A stretch of 64,000 nt of DNA from Caldalkalibacillus mannanilyticus JCM 10596 (GTDB lineage Bacteria > Bacillota > Bacilli > Caldalkalibacillales > JCM-10596), in contig NZ_BAMO01000021.1 of assembly GCF_000615945.1 (NCBI RefSeq), positions 16,584-80,583 of the forward strand, written 5' to 3'. Below, piece after piece: positions 9,049 through 18,379 of this stretch; positions within the stretch are counted from its first letter, which is position 1, and each line of letters begins with the position of its first letter. The notes beneath the pieces were generated by a model. That model was not told the origin of the DNA and searched no databases. It saw only the letters and a program-made list of their open reading frames with translations. The position numbers and the translations under genes are program-made.

Positions 9049-10047
9049 CTAGATCCCTCCCTTTAAAGCAAGTCCTGCTAGAACGTAATAAGAACCGTCC
9101 AATACTTGCTTATCCTCTTGTAAAATGGAATGGTGGTGTAGAGTATGAACAGTGTCTTCTACCGTTTTTTCTAAATTCATTTTTATCTCCTCAAGATAAG
9201 GATGATCTCCAGTGAGCAGAATTTTTGGAATCCCTTCCTCACTATCTTTGTTCAAGGAATATTGGTAGAAATTAATAATTCGTTCCACTTCCTCCAGCAT
9301 TTCTTGGATTTCAAAATGCAAATATTGCTCCTCCTCTTTCCACGAAAGAGCTTGTTGACCTTGTTCATTTTGAACCATGCTCCACTGATCTATCGAAATG
9401 TTCATCTTTAACTGACGCACAAAAATCAATTTATGCTTTTTAAAAATGCTTGCCGTAACCGTCTGTAAATTAAATTGAATGGATAAGACTGCCTCATCCG
9501 TATCTGAAGCACTCAGCTTATAATAAAGTCGATAGAGTGCCAATGGAGAGATATCTGCTACGATTGGCTTTAACCCTACATCCTCAAAGACTTTGGCATA
9601 TTCTTGTACAACTGGTTCAGGTGCCGCAAAAAGCAATATCTCCTTTTTACCTTCCTGTACACCTAAGACCTCGTAATTAAAAATAGGGTTGTCAAACGGA
9701 AGATGAATCGTTGATCCTAGCTCTAAATAAAGATAGCCTTGAATTTCTGACTCGAGAATATTGTCAGGAATTTCAATTTTTCGAACCACTATGACAGGAT
9801 CAGGGACAAGAAACTGAACATTTTCTCCTTTGATCTGCCATTCCTTCACACATTCGAGCAATAATTGCTTATATTGCTCCTGATCTTGAATCTTCCCTTC
9901 TTCAATCAGTCCATAAGGAAGGTATTTCTCCTTCGATCTGCCAATCGAATTCAAATCAGATTGTTTTGATTCTAATAAACGGATGACATGATCTGAAATG
10001 AAGATATTGATCGTCTTTTTCGTCGCCATTTTCCATTTAAAGCCCAT
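9049..10047 (-). CDS. pilM: PilM-like actin-fold type IV pilus assembly protein
   Basis: PilM is a cytoplasmic actin/FtsA-like protein that recruits the PilN-PilO complex to the assembly ATPases. The start is taken at the ATG at 10047, with a GGGGGAAGC ribosome site; the longer frame from 10107 overlaps pilD and lacks one. The 332-residue product shows PilM-type segments: residues 10-20 INIFISDHVIR, the PDPVIVVRKIEIPD segment, LELGSTIHLPFDNPIF, and a C-terminal LLTGD strand. It begins 14 bases after the pilD stop. Confidence 0.85.
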   Translation of the reverse strand: MGFKWKMATKKTINIFISDHVIRLLESKQSDLNSIGRSKEKYLPYGLIEEGKIQDQEQYKQLLLECVKEWQIKGENVQFLVPDPVIVVRKIEIPDNILESEIQGYLYLELGSTIHLPFDNPIFNYEVLGVQEGKKEILLFAAPEPVVQEYAKVFEDVGLKPIVADISPLALYRLYYKLSASDTDEAVLSIQFNLQTVTASIFKKHKLIFVRQLKMNISIDQWSMVQNEQGQQALSWKEEEQYLHFEIQEMLEEVERIINFYQYSLNKDSEEGIPKILLTGDHPYLEEIKMNLEKTVEDTVHTLHHHSILQEDKQVLDGSYYVLAGLALKGGI

Positions 10048-10060
10048 TCTGCTTCCCCCA

Positions 10061-10822
10061 TTACTGCAAGATGATAGTGACATACCATAACATGATTTTT
10101 TCTCCAAAAAAATAAGTCGTTAACGAACCCAGCACGATGGCGGGACCAAATGGAAAAGGCTGTCCTCGTTTGACCTTGCCCAAAAGCATTCCCACGCCCC
10201 CCATAATAGCGCCATAGAAAGCAGAGAAGAAAAAGGCAAGGAAGACTCCTTTCCAACCTAGTACAAGTCCTAAGACGGCAAATAACTTAATATCTCCTCC
10301 ACCCATTCCTCCCTTACTCACTATGGCAATACTTAAGAGAAGAGTGAAGCCAATGACTGCTCCAAGGAATCCATCCCACCAAGGATCTAACGGAACCCAT
10401 AACAGTCGAAGGAGGACAATTAACAGACCAAAGAAAAGCAAGACCTTATCTGGAATAATCATATAATGCAGATCAGAGATAAAAATAATGACCAATAAAG
10501 AGATCAATACCCAAGCAATCAGCAGTTCCTTTGACCATCCTACCAACCATGGAGTGATCGTAAAAAGAGCCGCTGTTCCTACTTCTATTATCGGATAAAT
10601 GGGAGATATCCTTGAGCCACAGCCACTGCATTTCCCTTTGAGTAGGAAATACGAAAGAACAGGGATTAAGTCTAGTGCCGTTAAATCCCGTTGACATTTC
10701 GGACAATGAGAACGAGGCTGGATGATCGATTCTCCCTTAGGAATGCGCAAGCCGACGACATTATAAAAAGAGCCTAAGAGAAGACCCATAATGAAAATAT
10801 AGGTGTAATAGAGAGTTGTCAT
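10061..10822 (-). CDS. pilD: Type IV prepilin peptidase / N-methyltransferase (PilD/ComC)
   Basis: A membrane aspartic protease that cleaves prepilin leaders and N-methylates the new N-terminus. Residues about 38-73 hold the zinc-binding cysteine pairs (CPKC and CSGC) of the cytoplasmic loop; the catalytic aspartates sit in SDLHYMIIPD and in the GGGDIK motif. About eight membrane helices and 253 residues match the A24 family. In B. subtilis the orthologue at this locus is comC, needed for competence pseudopili; here it is embedded in a full T4P operon and probably processes all the prepilins encoded nearby. Confidence 0.95.
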   Translation of the reverse strand: MTTLYYTYIFIMGLLLGSFYNVVGLRIPKGESIIQPRSHCPKCQRDLTALDLIPVLSYFLLKGKCSGCGSRISPIYPIIEVGTAALFTITPWLVGWSKELLIAWVLISLLVIIFISDLHYMIIPDKVLLFFGLLIVLLRLLWVPLDPWWDGFLGAVIGFTLLLSIAIVSKGGMGGGDIKLFAVLGLVLGWKGVFLAFFFSAFYGAIMGGVGMLLGKVKRGQPFPFGPAIVLGSLTTYFFGEKIMLWYVTIILQ

Positions 10823-10845
10823 ATTGATCCACCTTTAAAATGAAG

Positions 10846-10866
10846 GCCCTCCCGATAAAGGAGGGC
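10846..10866 (-). terminator. Hairpin between pilA and pilD (partial terminator / stabiliser)
   Basis: A 7-base GC stem (GCCCTCC / GGAGGGC, 7-base loop) lies between the pilA stop and the pilD start. On the minus strand only CTTCATTTT follows, a weak T-run. Such a hairpin could let abundant pilA message end or be stabilised here while some transcripts read into pilD; that role is inferred. Confidence 0.6.
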
Positions 10867-10883
10867 TTTTCATGTTTTATAAA

Positions 10884-11318
10884 TTAATTTACTCTAAGCA
10901 CATTATTTCTATTTAGATGCGTTGGTGTACCTGTAACAAAAATATCATTAGCACCAGATCCTTTTGCTAGTGTAACAGTATACTCATATACTCCATTAGT
11001 ATTCTTAATTTCCACTGTACAATTAGCTGGAACATAAGCTGTGTTACCAGGTGATTGAGGTGTATCTTCTAAGAAACCCTTCTCTTTCAATGTTGTCATA
11101 GTAACCGTTACTGTACTTGGACTTTCAGAAACCGCATATAATCTAGCTGCATTCAATAATTGTTGAGCATTAGCAACATGGGCATCTTTCTTACTATTTT
11201 CAATGATATTCCCAATAGCAGGTACAGCAATCGCCGCAATAATTCCTAGAATAACAACGACAGCTAGCAACTCAATAAGAGTTAACCCTTTCTGATTCTT
11301 AAGATAACGTTTCACCAT
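10884..11318 (-). CDS. pilA: Major type IV pilin (PilA-like, class III signal)
   Basis: 144 residues with the leader MVKRYLKNQKG followed by LTLIELLAVVVILGIIAAIAVPAI; PilD would cut after the glycine, and Glu5 of the mature protein is present. A hydrophobic N-terminal helix and a short globular domain typical of Gram-positive major pilins follow. AAAGGAGAG precedes the ATG. It sits between pilC and pilD, and a hairpin just downstream may raise its message level. Size and position suggest the main pilin; the others nearby look like minor pilins. Confidence 0.9.
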   Translation of the reverse strand: MVKRYLKNQKGLTLIELLAVVVILGIIAAIAVPAIGNIIENSKKDAHVANAQQLLNAARLYAVSESPSTVTVTMTTLKEKGFLEDTPQSPGNTAYVPANCTVEIKNTNGVYEYTVTLAKGSGANDIFVTGTPTHLNRNNVLRVN

Positions 11319-11362
11319 TTTCTACTCTCTCCTTTGTTATATAAATTTATAAGATAAATACA

Positions 11363-11382
11363 TTAACCATTAATTTGGTTAA
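11363..11382 (-). repeat. Small inverted repeat between pilC and pilA
   Basis: TTAACCA and TGGTTAA flank a six-base AT spacer just after the pilC stop. It may be a weak processing hairpin or part of a pilA-proximal control site; there is no T-run on the minus strand, so it is not a clear terminator. Confidence 0.35.
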
Positions 11383-11385
11383 GCT

Positions 11386-12594
11386 TTATTGAACATGGTT
11401 AAAGACCTCAAACATAGGCACCATAATGGCTAAGACGATGACTCCCACGATGGCAGCGAGAAGCACAATCATAAGCGGTTCGATTAATGATTTTAGGGCA
11501 TCTGTAGCACTTTCTACCTCTTTGTCGTAGAAATCGGCTACCTTAGCCAGCATCAAATCGAGAGAGCCTGACTTTTCCCCGATCGCCACCATCTGAGTGA
11601 CAATGGGAGGAAAGATCCAATGATTTCTCATCGGGTCAGACAAGGGTTGTCCTCTTTCAAGAGAGGCTCTTGATTCCCTCAGTACCTTGGCAATAACCTC
11701 GTTACCAGATACCTTCTCGACTATGATGAGCGCCTGTAATATTGGCACGGAGCTTTTGAACAATGAACTAAGAGTTCTCATGATTCTAGCAATCGTTGCC
11801 TTTTGTAATAATTTCCCGAATATAGGCAATTTCAATATAACATAATCTAGGTAATATTTACTATAACTTTTTTTGTTTAATAGGATATAAGAACTAACTA
11901 ACGCTATGGGTAATAGGAATAAAGACCACCAAAACGTCTGCATCCAAGCACTGACCCCTAAGACAAACTGTGTAATCTTAGGCAGCTCAGCACCGAACCC
12001 TTCAAACATCGTCGCAAAGGTAGGGACGACATTGGTTAGAAGAAAAGCCACCGCCCCCATCGCTACAAAAAGAATAACAATTGGATAGGTCAACGCAGAT
12101 TTGATTTTTTGTATGGAATAGTGCTGTTTTTCAAAATAGACAGCCAGCCGGTCCAATACTTCCTCCAGATTTCCAGATATCTCTCCTGCTTGAACTAAAT
12201 GAATAAACATCGGAGGAAAAATTTTCTTATGCTTCTGTGCCGCTTCAGAGAGCGGTTTTCCTGATCGCAAATCCTCTTCCACTTGGAACAACGCTTTTTT
12301 TAATGCTTTGCTTTGTGTTTGACTGGCTAAAATCTTCGTAGCCTCTACTACGGTCACGCCTGCCAGTAGCAGGGTAGAGAATTGGCGTAAATAAATCACA
12401 AAATCTTGTAGTTTAACAGGATTTCCTATCGTGATTTCTTTATTTAATAAGGTTTCTTGAATCTCATGGATCTCAGAAACAGCAATGCCTTTTCCCCTCA
12501 GATCGACGATCGCCTCTCTTTTCGAGCTACTGATCATTTTTCCTTTACGCGGTTTTCCTTTGGCATCACGGCCGACATATCGAAATTGAGCCAC
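11386..12594 (-). CDS. pilC: PilC, type IV pilus inner-membrane platform protein
   Basis: 402 residues in the GspF/PilC layout: two homologous cytoplasmic helical domains (about residues 68-190 and 272-394) and three membrane helices (about 168-190, 215-240, 373-396). Repeated family signatures are present, such as LRQFSTLLLAGV, MRTLSSLFKSSVPILQAL and two copies of a V-x-x-GE-x-SG-x-L motif (VQAGEISGNLEE and VAIGEKSGSLDL). It couples the PilB and PilT motors to pilin insertion and removal. The GTG start overlaps the pilT stop by one base. Confidence 0.95.
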   Translation of the reverse strand: MAQFRYVGRDAKGKPRKGKMISSSKREAIVDLRGKGIAVSEIHEIQETLLNKEITIGNPVKLQDFVIYLRQFSTLLLAGVTVVEATKILASQTQSKALKKALFQVEEDLRSGKPLSEAAQKHKKIFPPMFIHLVQAGEISGNLEEVLDRLAVYFEKQHYSIQKIKSALTYPIVILFVAMGAVAFLLTNVVPTFATMFEGFGAELPKITQFVLGVSAWMQTFWWSLFLLPIALVSSYILLNKKSYSKYYLDYVILKLPIFGKLLQKATIARIMRTLSSLFKSSVPILQALIIVEKVSGNEVIAKVLRESRASLERGQPLSDPMRNHWIFPPIVTQMVAIGEKSGSLDLMLAKVADFYDKEVESATDALKSLIEPLMIVLLAAIVGVIVLAIMVPMFEVFNHVQ

Positions 12595-13634
12595 TATGAA
12601 CTCATCTCCCTCAAATAAGGTTCAGCTACTTCTCTCGTAATGACTTGATTTTTGATCAAATCTTGAATGGACATTTCTAAGGTATGCATTCCTTGAGCTC
12701 GTGCCGTTTGCATGACATTAACAAGCTGATGAATTTTTTCATTACGAATCAAATTCGCCACGGCTGGATTATTCACTAATATTTCTGTCGCTACTCTCCT
12801 ACCGCGACGATCAGCCGTTGGGAAAAGACGTTGCGAGAGAATGATGAGCAAGACAGAAGCAAGCTGTATTCGAACCTGCGCCTGTTGATTAGGCGGAAAC
12901 ACATCGACAATGCGATCAATTGTAGATGGAGCATCCGGTGTATGCAGTGTAGCGAGCACTAAATGCCCTGTTTCTGCTGCCGTAATGGCTGTAGAGATGG
13001 TTTCTAAATCACGCATCTCTCCCACAAGAATCACATCAGGGTCCTGTCGTAAAGCCGCTCTCAAGCCATTGGCAAAGCTATCTGTATCTAAACCAATTTC
13101 CCGTTGATTGATGATCGAGTTTTGATGTTTATGCAGGTACTCGATGGGATCCTCTAAGGTGATAATATGTTTTTTCATTTCTGCATTCATATAGCGAATC
13201 AAGGAGGCTAAGGTGGTGGATTTTCCACTGCCTGTTGGTCCAGTAACCAAGATCAAGCCCTGCGACTTTCTGACCATCTTCTGCATGATGTCTGGAATAT
13301 ACAAGGATTCGAAGGGCGGGATCTCTGATGAAATCATTCGTATGGCGATGGCTTTACTCATCCTTTGATGATAGACGTTCACTCGAAAGCGACTAAGCCC
13401 TTCCCTCCCGAATGAGAAATCGATCTCTCCTTTTTCTACTAGCTTCGCCCATTTTTCTTCATCCATGATGCTCCTTGCCATTTGTTCAGTTTTCTCCGGA
13501 GTTAGCTTCTCTTCTTTCAACTGCTTAAGCTCTCCATTCAATCGAATCACTGGTGGAACTCCCACGGTGAGATGAAGATCGGAAGCTTTTAGTTGACATG
13601 CAGTAGACAACAGTCGATATAAATGATCATCCAT
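12594..13634 (-). CDS. pilT: PilT, type IV pilus retraction ATPase
   Basis: A hexameric secretion-type ATPase that depolymerises pili. 346 residues with Walker A GPTGSGKSTT (about 129-138), the Asp box (ITLEDPIEYLH), Walker B (DVILVGEMRDLET), the His box (TAAETGHLVLATLHT) and, near the C-terminus, AVANLIRNEKIHQL, the counterpart of the PilT-specific AIRNLIRE motif. This motif and the lack of an MshEN domain separate it from PilB. Its presence implies retractile pili and possibly twitching motility. Confidence 0.94.
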   Translation of the reverse strand: MDDHLYRLLSTACQLKASDLHLTVGVPPVIRLNGELKQLKEEKLTPEKTEQMARSIMDEEKWAKLVEKGEIDFSFGREGLSRFRVNVYHQRMSKAIAIRMISSEIPPFESLYIPDIMQKMVRKSQGLILVTGPTGSGKSTTLASLIRYMNAEMKKHIITLEDPIEYLHKHQNSIINQREIGLDTDSFANGLRAALRQDPDVILVGEMRDLETISTAITAAETGHLVLATLHTPDAPSTIDRIVDVFPPNQQAQVRIQLASVLLIILSQRLFPTADRRGRRVATEILVNNPAVANLIRNEKIHQLVNVMQTARAQGMHTLEMSIQDLIKNQVITREVAEPYLREMSS

Positions 13635-13649
13635 TGCTTCTACTCCCCC

Positions 13650-15302
13650 TTAATCACTAATGGCAACCTTCAATACTTCTTCTGTTGTGGTCAAGCCTTC
13701 CTTCACCTTTTGCAGACCATCATCAAGGAGAAAAATGGTTCCTTTTTCAATCGCTAAATCCCTCAGTTCTCCCATCGTTCCATTATTCATGATCATGCGG
13801 CGAACCTCCTCATCGATCACCAAGACTTCATGAATGGCAACTCTGCCCTTGTACCCCGTCATATTACAAGCACTGCATCCCTTTCCTCGCAACACCTGCT
13901 GAATCTCTATCCCCTTGCGTTGAAAGATCGTAATCTCCCGTTGCGTAGGTTCATGAGCGGTCTTGCAATCGGGGCATACTCGACGAATAAGGCGCTGGGA
14001 TACAACCCCTGACAGCGAGGCGGCAACAAGGAATGGTTCAATTCCCATATCGATTAAGCGGGTCACTGTACTAATTGAATCATTGGTATGAATGGTACTG
14101 ATAACCAAGTGCCCTGTTAACGAAGCACGAACCGCAATTTCCGCTGTTTCGGTATCTCGAATCTCACCGACCATAATAATATTGGGATCCTGACGAAGAA
14201 TGGCACGAAGCCCTTTAGCAAAGGTCATTCCAACAGCCGAATTGACCTGTACCTGATTAATGCCTTCTAATTGATATTCCACGGGATCCTCTACAGTAAT
14301 AATGTTGACATCGTCCGAATTCAAACGATTTAATGCGGCATATAACGTTGAAGATTTCCCTGAACCAGTCGGACCTGTAATAAGAACAATTCCTGTCGGC
14401 TGTTCAATCATCTGAACAAACCGATCAAAGTTTACCGTACTTAAATTCATTTTGTTCAGATCATTATAGGTACTGCCTAAATCTAGAATACGCATTACAA
14501 TTTTCTCTCCGTAGACCGTAGGAAGAGTAGAGATTCGTAAATCAACGGGATGAAATTCAATATTGACCTTAATTCTTCCATCCTGTGGAATACGATACTC
14601 TGTAATATTTAGATTTGCCATAATCTTAATGCGTGCAATAATCATGCTTTGCATATTTTTAGGAAAGGTTCTTTCCGTTCGTAAGACTCCATCCACTCGA
14701 TACCTTACGAGGACTTTATTTTCTTGTGGATCTATATGAATATCACTTGCCTTAAGCTGTACACCATTTAATAAGATCTGATTCACAAGCTTAACCACTG
14801 GGGAATCTTCTTCTACTGCTTCTTGAATTTCTTCCACTGGCTTTTCTTCTTCTAATAGGTCCTCCATACTATGATCATAGTCATAATATTTATTAATCGC
14901 TTTAATAATGTCTCCCTTACTGGCGATCGCTGTTTCGATTTTAAAGCCAGTTGAAAGACGCAGATCATCGATAGCGAAGAAATCCATGGGATCGGTCATG
15001 GCAATATATAATCTATCCCCTTCTTTTTTCAAAGGAATCAACATATTACGCTTGGCGACTTCTTTTGGAACAATGGCTAATATTTTTTTATCAATAGGGT
15101 ATCTATAGAGACTGACATGAGGAATTCCGAGTTGAAACTCCAATACTTCAATTAATCTTTGTTCTGAAATAAAACCAAGATCAAGAAGCGTTTCTCCCAA
15201 TTTTTTATTTCCTTTTTCCTTTAAAGCGGTCAGCAATTGTTCTTCTGTAATAAGCCCAGAGTCTACAAGTAGATCTCCTAATCTTTTTCGTTTTGACTTC
15301 AA
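13650..15302 (-). CDS. pilB: PilB, type IV pilus extension ATPase with MshEN domain
   Basis: The ATP-driven polymerisation motor. The ATG at 15329 has no ribosome site; a TTG at 15302 follows GGTGA at proper spacing and gives the family-typical start KSKRKRLGDLLVDSG, so it is preferred. An N-terminal MshEN region contains two related segments (RLGDLLVDSGLITEEQL and KLGETLLDLGFISEQRL). Then come Walker A GPTGSGKSS, an Asp box, Walker B IIMVGEIRD, a His box and the tetracysteine zinc site (CPDC and CSAC) of PilB/GspE proteins. MshEN domains are known c-di-GMP sensors in other T4P and type II systems. Confidence 0.95.
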   Translation of the reverse strand: MKSKRKRLGDLLVDSGLITEEQLLTALKEKGNKKLGETLLDLGFISEQRLIEVLEFQLGIPHVSLYRYPIDKKILAIVPKEVAKRNMLIPLKKEGDRLYIAMTDPMDFFAIDDLRLSTGFKIETAIASKGDIIKAINKYYDYDHSMEDLLEEEKPVEEIQEAVEEDSPVVKLVNQILLNGVQLKASDIHIDPQENKVLVRYRVDGVLRTERTFPKNMQSMIIARIKIMANLNITEYRIPQDGRIKVNIEFHPVDLRISTLPTVYGEKIVMRILDLGSTYNDLNKMNLSTVNFDRFVQMIEQPTGIVLITGPTGSGKSSTLYAALNRLNSDDVNIITVEDPVEYQLEGINQVQVNSAVGMTFAKGLRAILRQDPNIIMVGEIRDTETAEIAVRASLTGHLVISTIHTNDSISTVTRLIDMGIEPFLVAASLSGVVSQRLIRRVCPDCKTAHEPTQREITIFQRKGIEIQQVLRGKGCSACNMTGYKGRVAIHEVLVIDEEVRRMIMNNGTMGELRDLAIEKGTIFLLDDGLQKVKEGLTTTEEVLKVAISD

Positions 15303-15397
15303 AATGCGGTCACCGCCTTGCCCTGACATCTGTGATTTGTTCTATAATAACTTCATCGGTTATTCCAGCAGGGAATTAAAGCGGGAAAGAAAACCTT

Positions 15398-16837
15398 CTA
15401 GTTCTCTTTGCTGGGATATGTGACCAATAAATTTTGGATTTCTCCTTCTACAGGCAGAAATGAACTAGTATCTATTTGACTGTGCGTTACTTTGGACCCA
15501 CCATCAGCGAAAAAAGAATGAGCAATCACCGCACCTAGTACGTTTCCCCCATTTCGTATCTGGACATGTGCATGGGGAGCATACATCACTTGAGCACGAA
15601 CATAAGCTCCTCCTAGAATTCGAAGACTATTGCCTCCCGTAATAATATTTCCTTGAAAGCCTCCGCCTTGCTCCATTACAATGGTGGCATTTTGGGCATA
15701 AAATGAGCCGAAAATCTTCTGTGCTCCCCCTAAAACAAAACTCTGTGCAGGAGTAGTGGCTTTTAGAAAAATATTTAGATTTTCTGTCTTATTGTCTTGA
15801 TTCGTGTTGATTGTGCTTCCACTGCCCATCGTGATGCTCTCATTGACATAGATTGTTAGCTTTCCAGAACCGATTATTTTGACATGACCGGTTATGATAT
15901 CCAGCTTATCTACTACCATTTTACGATCCTGATTCCCCACATTGATGTTTAAGGTAAAGTTGCTATCAATGATTACTTCGGAAAAAGACAAATCCTGTGT
16001 TAGATCCAAAGTATACTTATCTACTGCCGAATTATTGATCTGGAGCCTCCCATTAGAAATAACTGGATATCCATTATGAATTCGGTTAGCTGCGCGTGGT
16101 AATGTTGGGAATTCAGGAAATGGAGGAAGAGGATAGCTTCTCGGTTGGATTAAGGGAATTGGATTGGGAACTGTCATCCATGCTTCCTTAAGTACAACCT
16201 CATTTCCACCACCAGGTCCAACATAGATCGAATCTCCATGACGGACACCTGCTCCTCCGGAAAATTTCACAGAATGAGTGGCTGTAGAGTTAGTTCCCAT
16301 ATCTCCATTAATGATCGCTCCTCCAGCCAAGGAAATAGATTGCATCGAAAACAAAGCCATATCTGTAGGAAAACGGTGTTGATGACCCCAATTCAATTCC
16401 ACGTTTTTTTCCAACACTCTGGTGCGCTGATCGATCGTTCCCTTGGAAATGATTTTGTACTTACCACGTTGCATCTTTTCGACTTTCACTTCGGCTTGCG
16501 GTCTTTTGCCAAAAGAGATTTCAAAGGAGTCCAGAATAGTTGGCTGTGCAAAATAATGCTCGGCTTGTTGAAAGAAGTTATCTTCCCCCACACTAGATTG
16601 GTAAATCTCCAACACCTTCTCTTGCATCTCTTGTACCTTGTAGTTCACCCCTGCTTCAGCGATATAATAAACAGCTTGATACTCTCGTTCAATTGAGCTT
16701 AATCTAACATTGTGTAGTGTTGCCCCTAAAAGAGATACTCCAAGAATCGAAATGACCACGACAAGCAGCAAGACTAGAACCAAAGCAGAGCCCTTATTGT
16801 TATTGAAATATGAAGGTACATCATAGATTCGTTTCAA
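15398..16837 (-). CDS. PilX-like pilus assembly protein with beta-helical body
   Basis: 479 residues. The N-terminus NNKGSALVLVLLLVVVISILG resembles PilX N-terminal or type III-like pilin segments: a glycine before the hydrophobic helix, but no Glu5. The body (about 160-470) repeats short I-x-V/G-x strands with many G, N and S residues (for example GGAIINGDMGT, GSGKLTIYVNES, GGGFQGNIITGG), suggesting a right-handed beta-helix. It is third in the minus-strand set after two minor pilins and directly upstream of pilB. A similar protein is encoded divergently at 18897-20603. A tip or adhesin role is inferred only from position and architecture. Confidence 0.65.
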   Translation of the reverse strand: MKRIYDVPSYFNNNKGSALVLVLLLVVVISILGVSLLGATLHNVRLSSIEREYQAVYYIAEAGVNYKVQEMQEKVLEIYQSSVGEDNFFQQAEHYFAQPTILDSFEISFGKRPQAEVKVEKMQRGKYKIISKGTIDQRTRVLEKNVELNWGHQHRFPTDMALFSMQSISLAGGAIINGDMGTNSTATHSVKFSGGAGVRHGDSIYVGPGGGNEVVLKEAWMTVPNPIPLIQPRSYPLPPFPEFPTLPRAANRIHNGYPVISNGRLQINNSAVDKYTLDLTQDLSFSEVIIDSNFTLNINVGNQDRKMVVDKLDIITGHVKIIGSGKLTIYVNESITMGSGSTINTNQDNKTENLNIFLKATTPAQSFVLGGAQKIFGSFYAQNATIVMEQGGGFQGNIITGGNSLRILGGAYVRAQVMYAPHAHVQIRNGGNVLGAVIAHSFFADGGSKVTHSQIDTSSFLPVEGEIQNLLVTYPSKEN

Positions 16838-16848
16838 GACTCATCCTC

Positions 16849-17274
16849 CTACTGCCTTAGATATATTTCTGTCGCTATAGAAGCGGCTTGACCACTAGAG
16901 TGAGCTGTACTTGTCAGTTCAATTAGGACTTTATTACCGTCTTTCTCAACCTTCCACGTTGCCAAGTCCCGAAAGATGACTTGTCCATTTAGTACCAGCC
17001 CTTGGCTAGTAACTCGATATTGATCCGCCCCATTAATGATTAGCGTTTCTCCTGAAACGTGGACACTCTCTGCACTGCGAATGACTTTGGTTATTTGATT
17101 CATCGCTACTCTAACACTTCCTTGCTTCTCGACCCAGCTTGTCTGATCCATAAAATTCTTTTGACCAAAGAAATGTATAGAACTAACCAAAAGCAGTAAT
17201 AAACTCAATATAGAAAAAGCGGCCAGCACTTCTACTAAGGTCATTCCTTGATTACCCTTTATATGCTGAGTCAT
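16849..17274 (-). CDS. Minor prepilin, PilW/GspJ-like
   Basis: 141 residues. The class III signal is GNQGMTLVEVLAAFSILSLLLLLV, with cleavage expected between G and M and Glu5 kept. The short C-terminal domain contains VRVAMNQITKVIRSAESV, resembling PilW/ComGF-type minor pseudopilins. A GGAGG lies seven bases before the ATG. It lies between a PilV-like gene and the PilX-like gene, all closely packed. The exact minor-pilin class is uncertain. Confidence 0.72.
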   Translation of the reverse strand: MTQHIKGNQGMTLVEVLAAFSILSLLLLLVSSIHFFGQKNFMDQTSWVEKQGSVRVAMNQITKVIRSAESVHVSGETLIINGADQYRVTSQGLVLNGQVIFRDLATWKVEKDGNKVLIELTSTAHSSGQAASIATEIYLRQ

Positions 17275-17275
17275 C

Positions 17276-17722
17276 TTAATTCCTCCACAATAGGATGGTT
17301 TCCATTTGAGCTTCCAATTTCATAGAAGGAGCATCATATACTTTTACCAATGCCTTCACAAGATCACCAGAATAAGCCGATGACATAAACTCTATCCTTA
17401 CATGAAAATCTTCTGTTGTTTTGCTGTACCTATAGTCCTGTCCAGATAGAAGCACGAATTCTGTAAATCCTTCATTCTTCAAAGACAAAAGTGCGACAGA
17501 GAATTCATATGTTTCACTTAGATAATAAAGATGTTCCATTTTCTTTTGGGCTACATAGTTCGCATCAACCATTGTCTGTGCAACTCGATTCGTATTGGCT
17601 GATTGAATATACATGGTTAAGAAGGGACCTATGATAATACTGATGATCACTAGAGCAGCTAGAACCTCAATAAGAGTAAATCCATTTTCAGAGCGGAGAA
17701 GCTCCTTTTTATCTCTCTTCAA
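17276..17722 (-). CDS. Minor prepilin, PilV/GspI-like
   Basis: 148 residues with the signal SENGFTLIEVLAALVIISIIIGPF, cleaved before F, with Glu5 present. The region after the helix (NTNRVAQTMVDANYVAQKKMEHL) is characteristic of PilV/GspI minor pilins. The start is a TTG with a GGGG-containing site upstream. It is the first gene of the minus-strand pilus operon, and divergent from the second minor-pilin set at 17915. Confidence 0.75.
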   Translation of the reverse strand: MKRDKKELLRSENGFTLIEVLAALVIISIIIGPFLTMYIQSANTNRVAQTMVDANYVAQKKMEHLYYLSETYEFSVALLSLKNEGFTEFVLLSGQDYRYSKTTEDFHVRIEFMSSAYSGDLVKALVKVYDAPSMKLEAQMETILLWRN

Positions 17723-17914
17723 ATGACCATCCCCTTTTGTTCAGCATCTAGATTTTTGATGTTTTTTCTGATGCAGTCCTATAAAATATCGGTTGTGTCG
17801 AGCTGGTTTTTCAGTGACTAGTCAATTCTACACTCCTGTTTACCGATATAAAGGGTATATGTAAGTTTTGGAATCAAGTATATTGATCTCAATTCTCTTA
17901 GAGGTGGAAAAAAC
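17723..17914. promoter_or_regulatory. Divergent intergenic region between two minor-pilin operons
   Basis: 192 bases separate the start codons of oppositely oriented minor-pilin operons, so promoters for both must lie here. The visible symmetry is AATATCGGT near 17786-17794 and ACCGATATA near 17841-17849, an inverted pair about 46 bases apart. No confident -35/-10 pair could be assigned. GAGGTGG at 17901-17907 is the ribosome site of the plus-strand gene. Confidence 0.4.
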
Positions 17915-18379
17915 ATGAAGGTAATGAAGAATCAACGAGGACTTACTTTAGTGGAGCTATTAGCAGCGCTTGTCATTCTTTCGATCATTTCTCTTTCGCT
18001 CTTTACTTTTTTTATCCAAGCAAGCAGCTACAACACACAGAATAAAAATAAGCTTGTGGCTATCAATATTGCGAGGGGAGTGACAGAAAGACTGAATGAT
18101 TATACAGAGATTAAGGAAGCGGAGTCCAAAGGAAGCTTTACCTACGAGCGTTGTCTTTCCTCTGGAGGGAACAACGAGTATTGTACTAGCTTGTACAGGA
18201 CAACGATTAATAATCTAACCTATCATATTGAAATTATTGTTGAGGACCATCAAACAACAGGGCAGTTTCACTTGCCTAATGGAAGTCTCTTAACCCAAGG
18301 GATAGGCTATTCTAGTCAAATTCGGGTACTGTTGCAGGATCAAATCTTAGCAGAGCTTGGGAGCGTGATTCAAGAATGA
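17915..18379 (+). CDS. Minor prepilin, PilV/GspI-like (second set)
   Basis: 154 residues with the signal NQRGLTLVELLAALVILSIISLSL; prepilin peptidase would cut before L, and Glu5 is present. Downstream, NTQNKNKLVAINIARGVTERL resembles PilV/GspI types, and the domain holds two cysteines (ERC and EYC) that could form a disulphide. It leads a plus-strand operon of three overlapping pilus genes that mirrors the minus-strand set. The ATG follows GAGGTGG at seven bases. Confidence 0.75.
   Translation: MKVMKNQRGLTLVELLAALVILSIISLSLFTFFIQASSYNTQNKNKLVAINIARGVTERLNDYTEIKEAESKGSFTYERCLSSGGNNEYCTSLYRTTINNLTYHIEIIVEDHQTTGQFHLPNGSLLTQGIGYSSQIRVLLQDQILAELGSVIQE

Noticed and set aside
9972..10256. Minus-strand open frame overlapping pilD and pilM
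   Set aside because: Out of frame with two well-supported genes and without a ribosome site.
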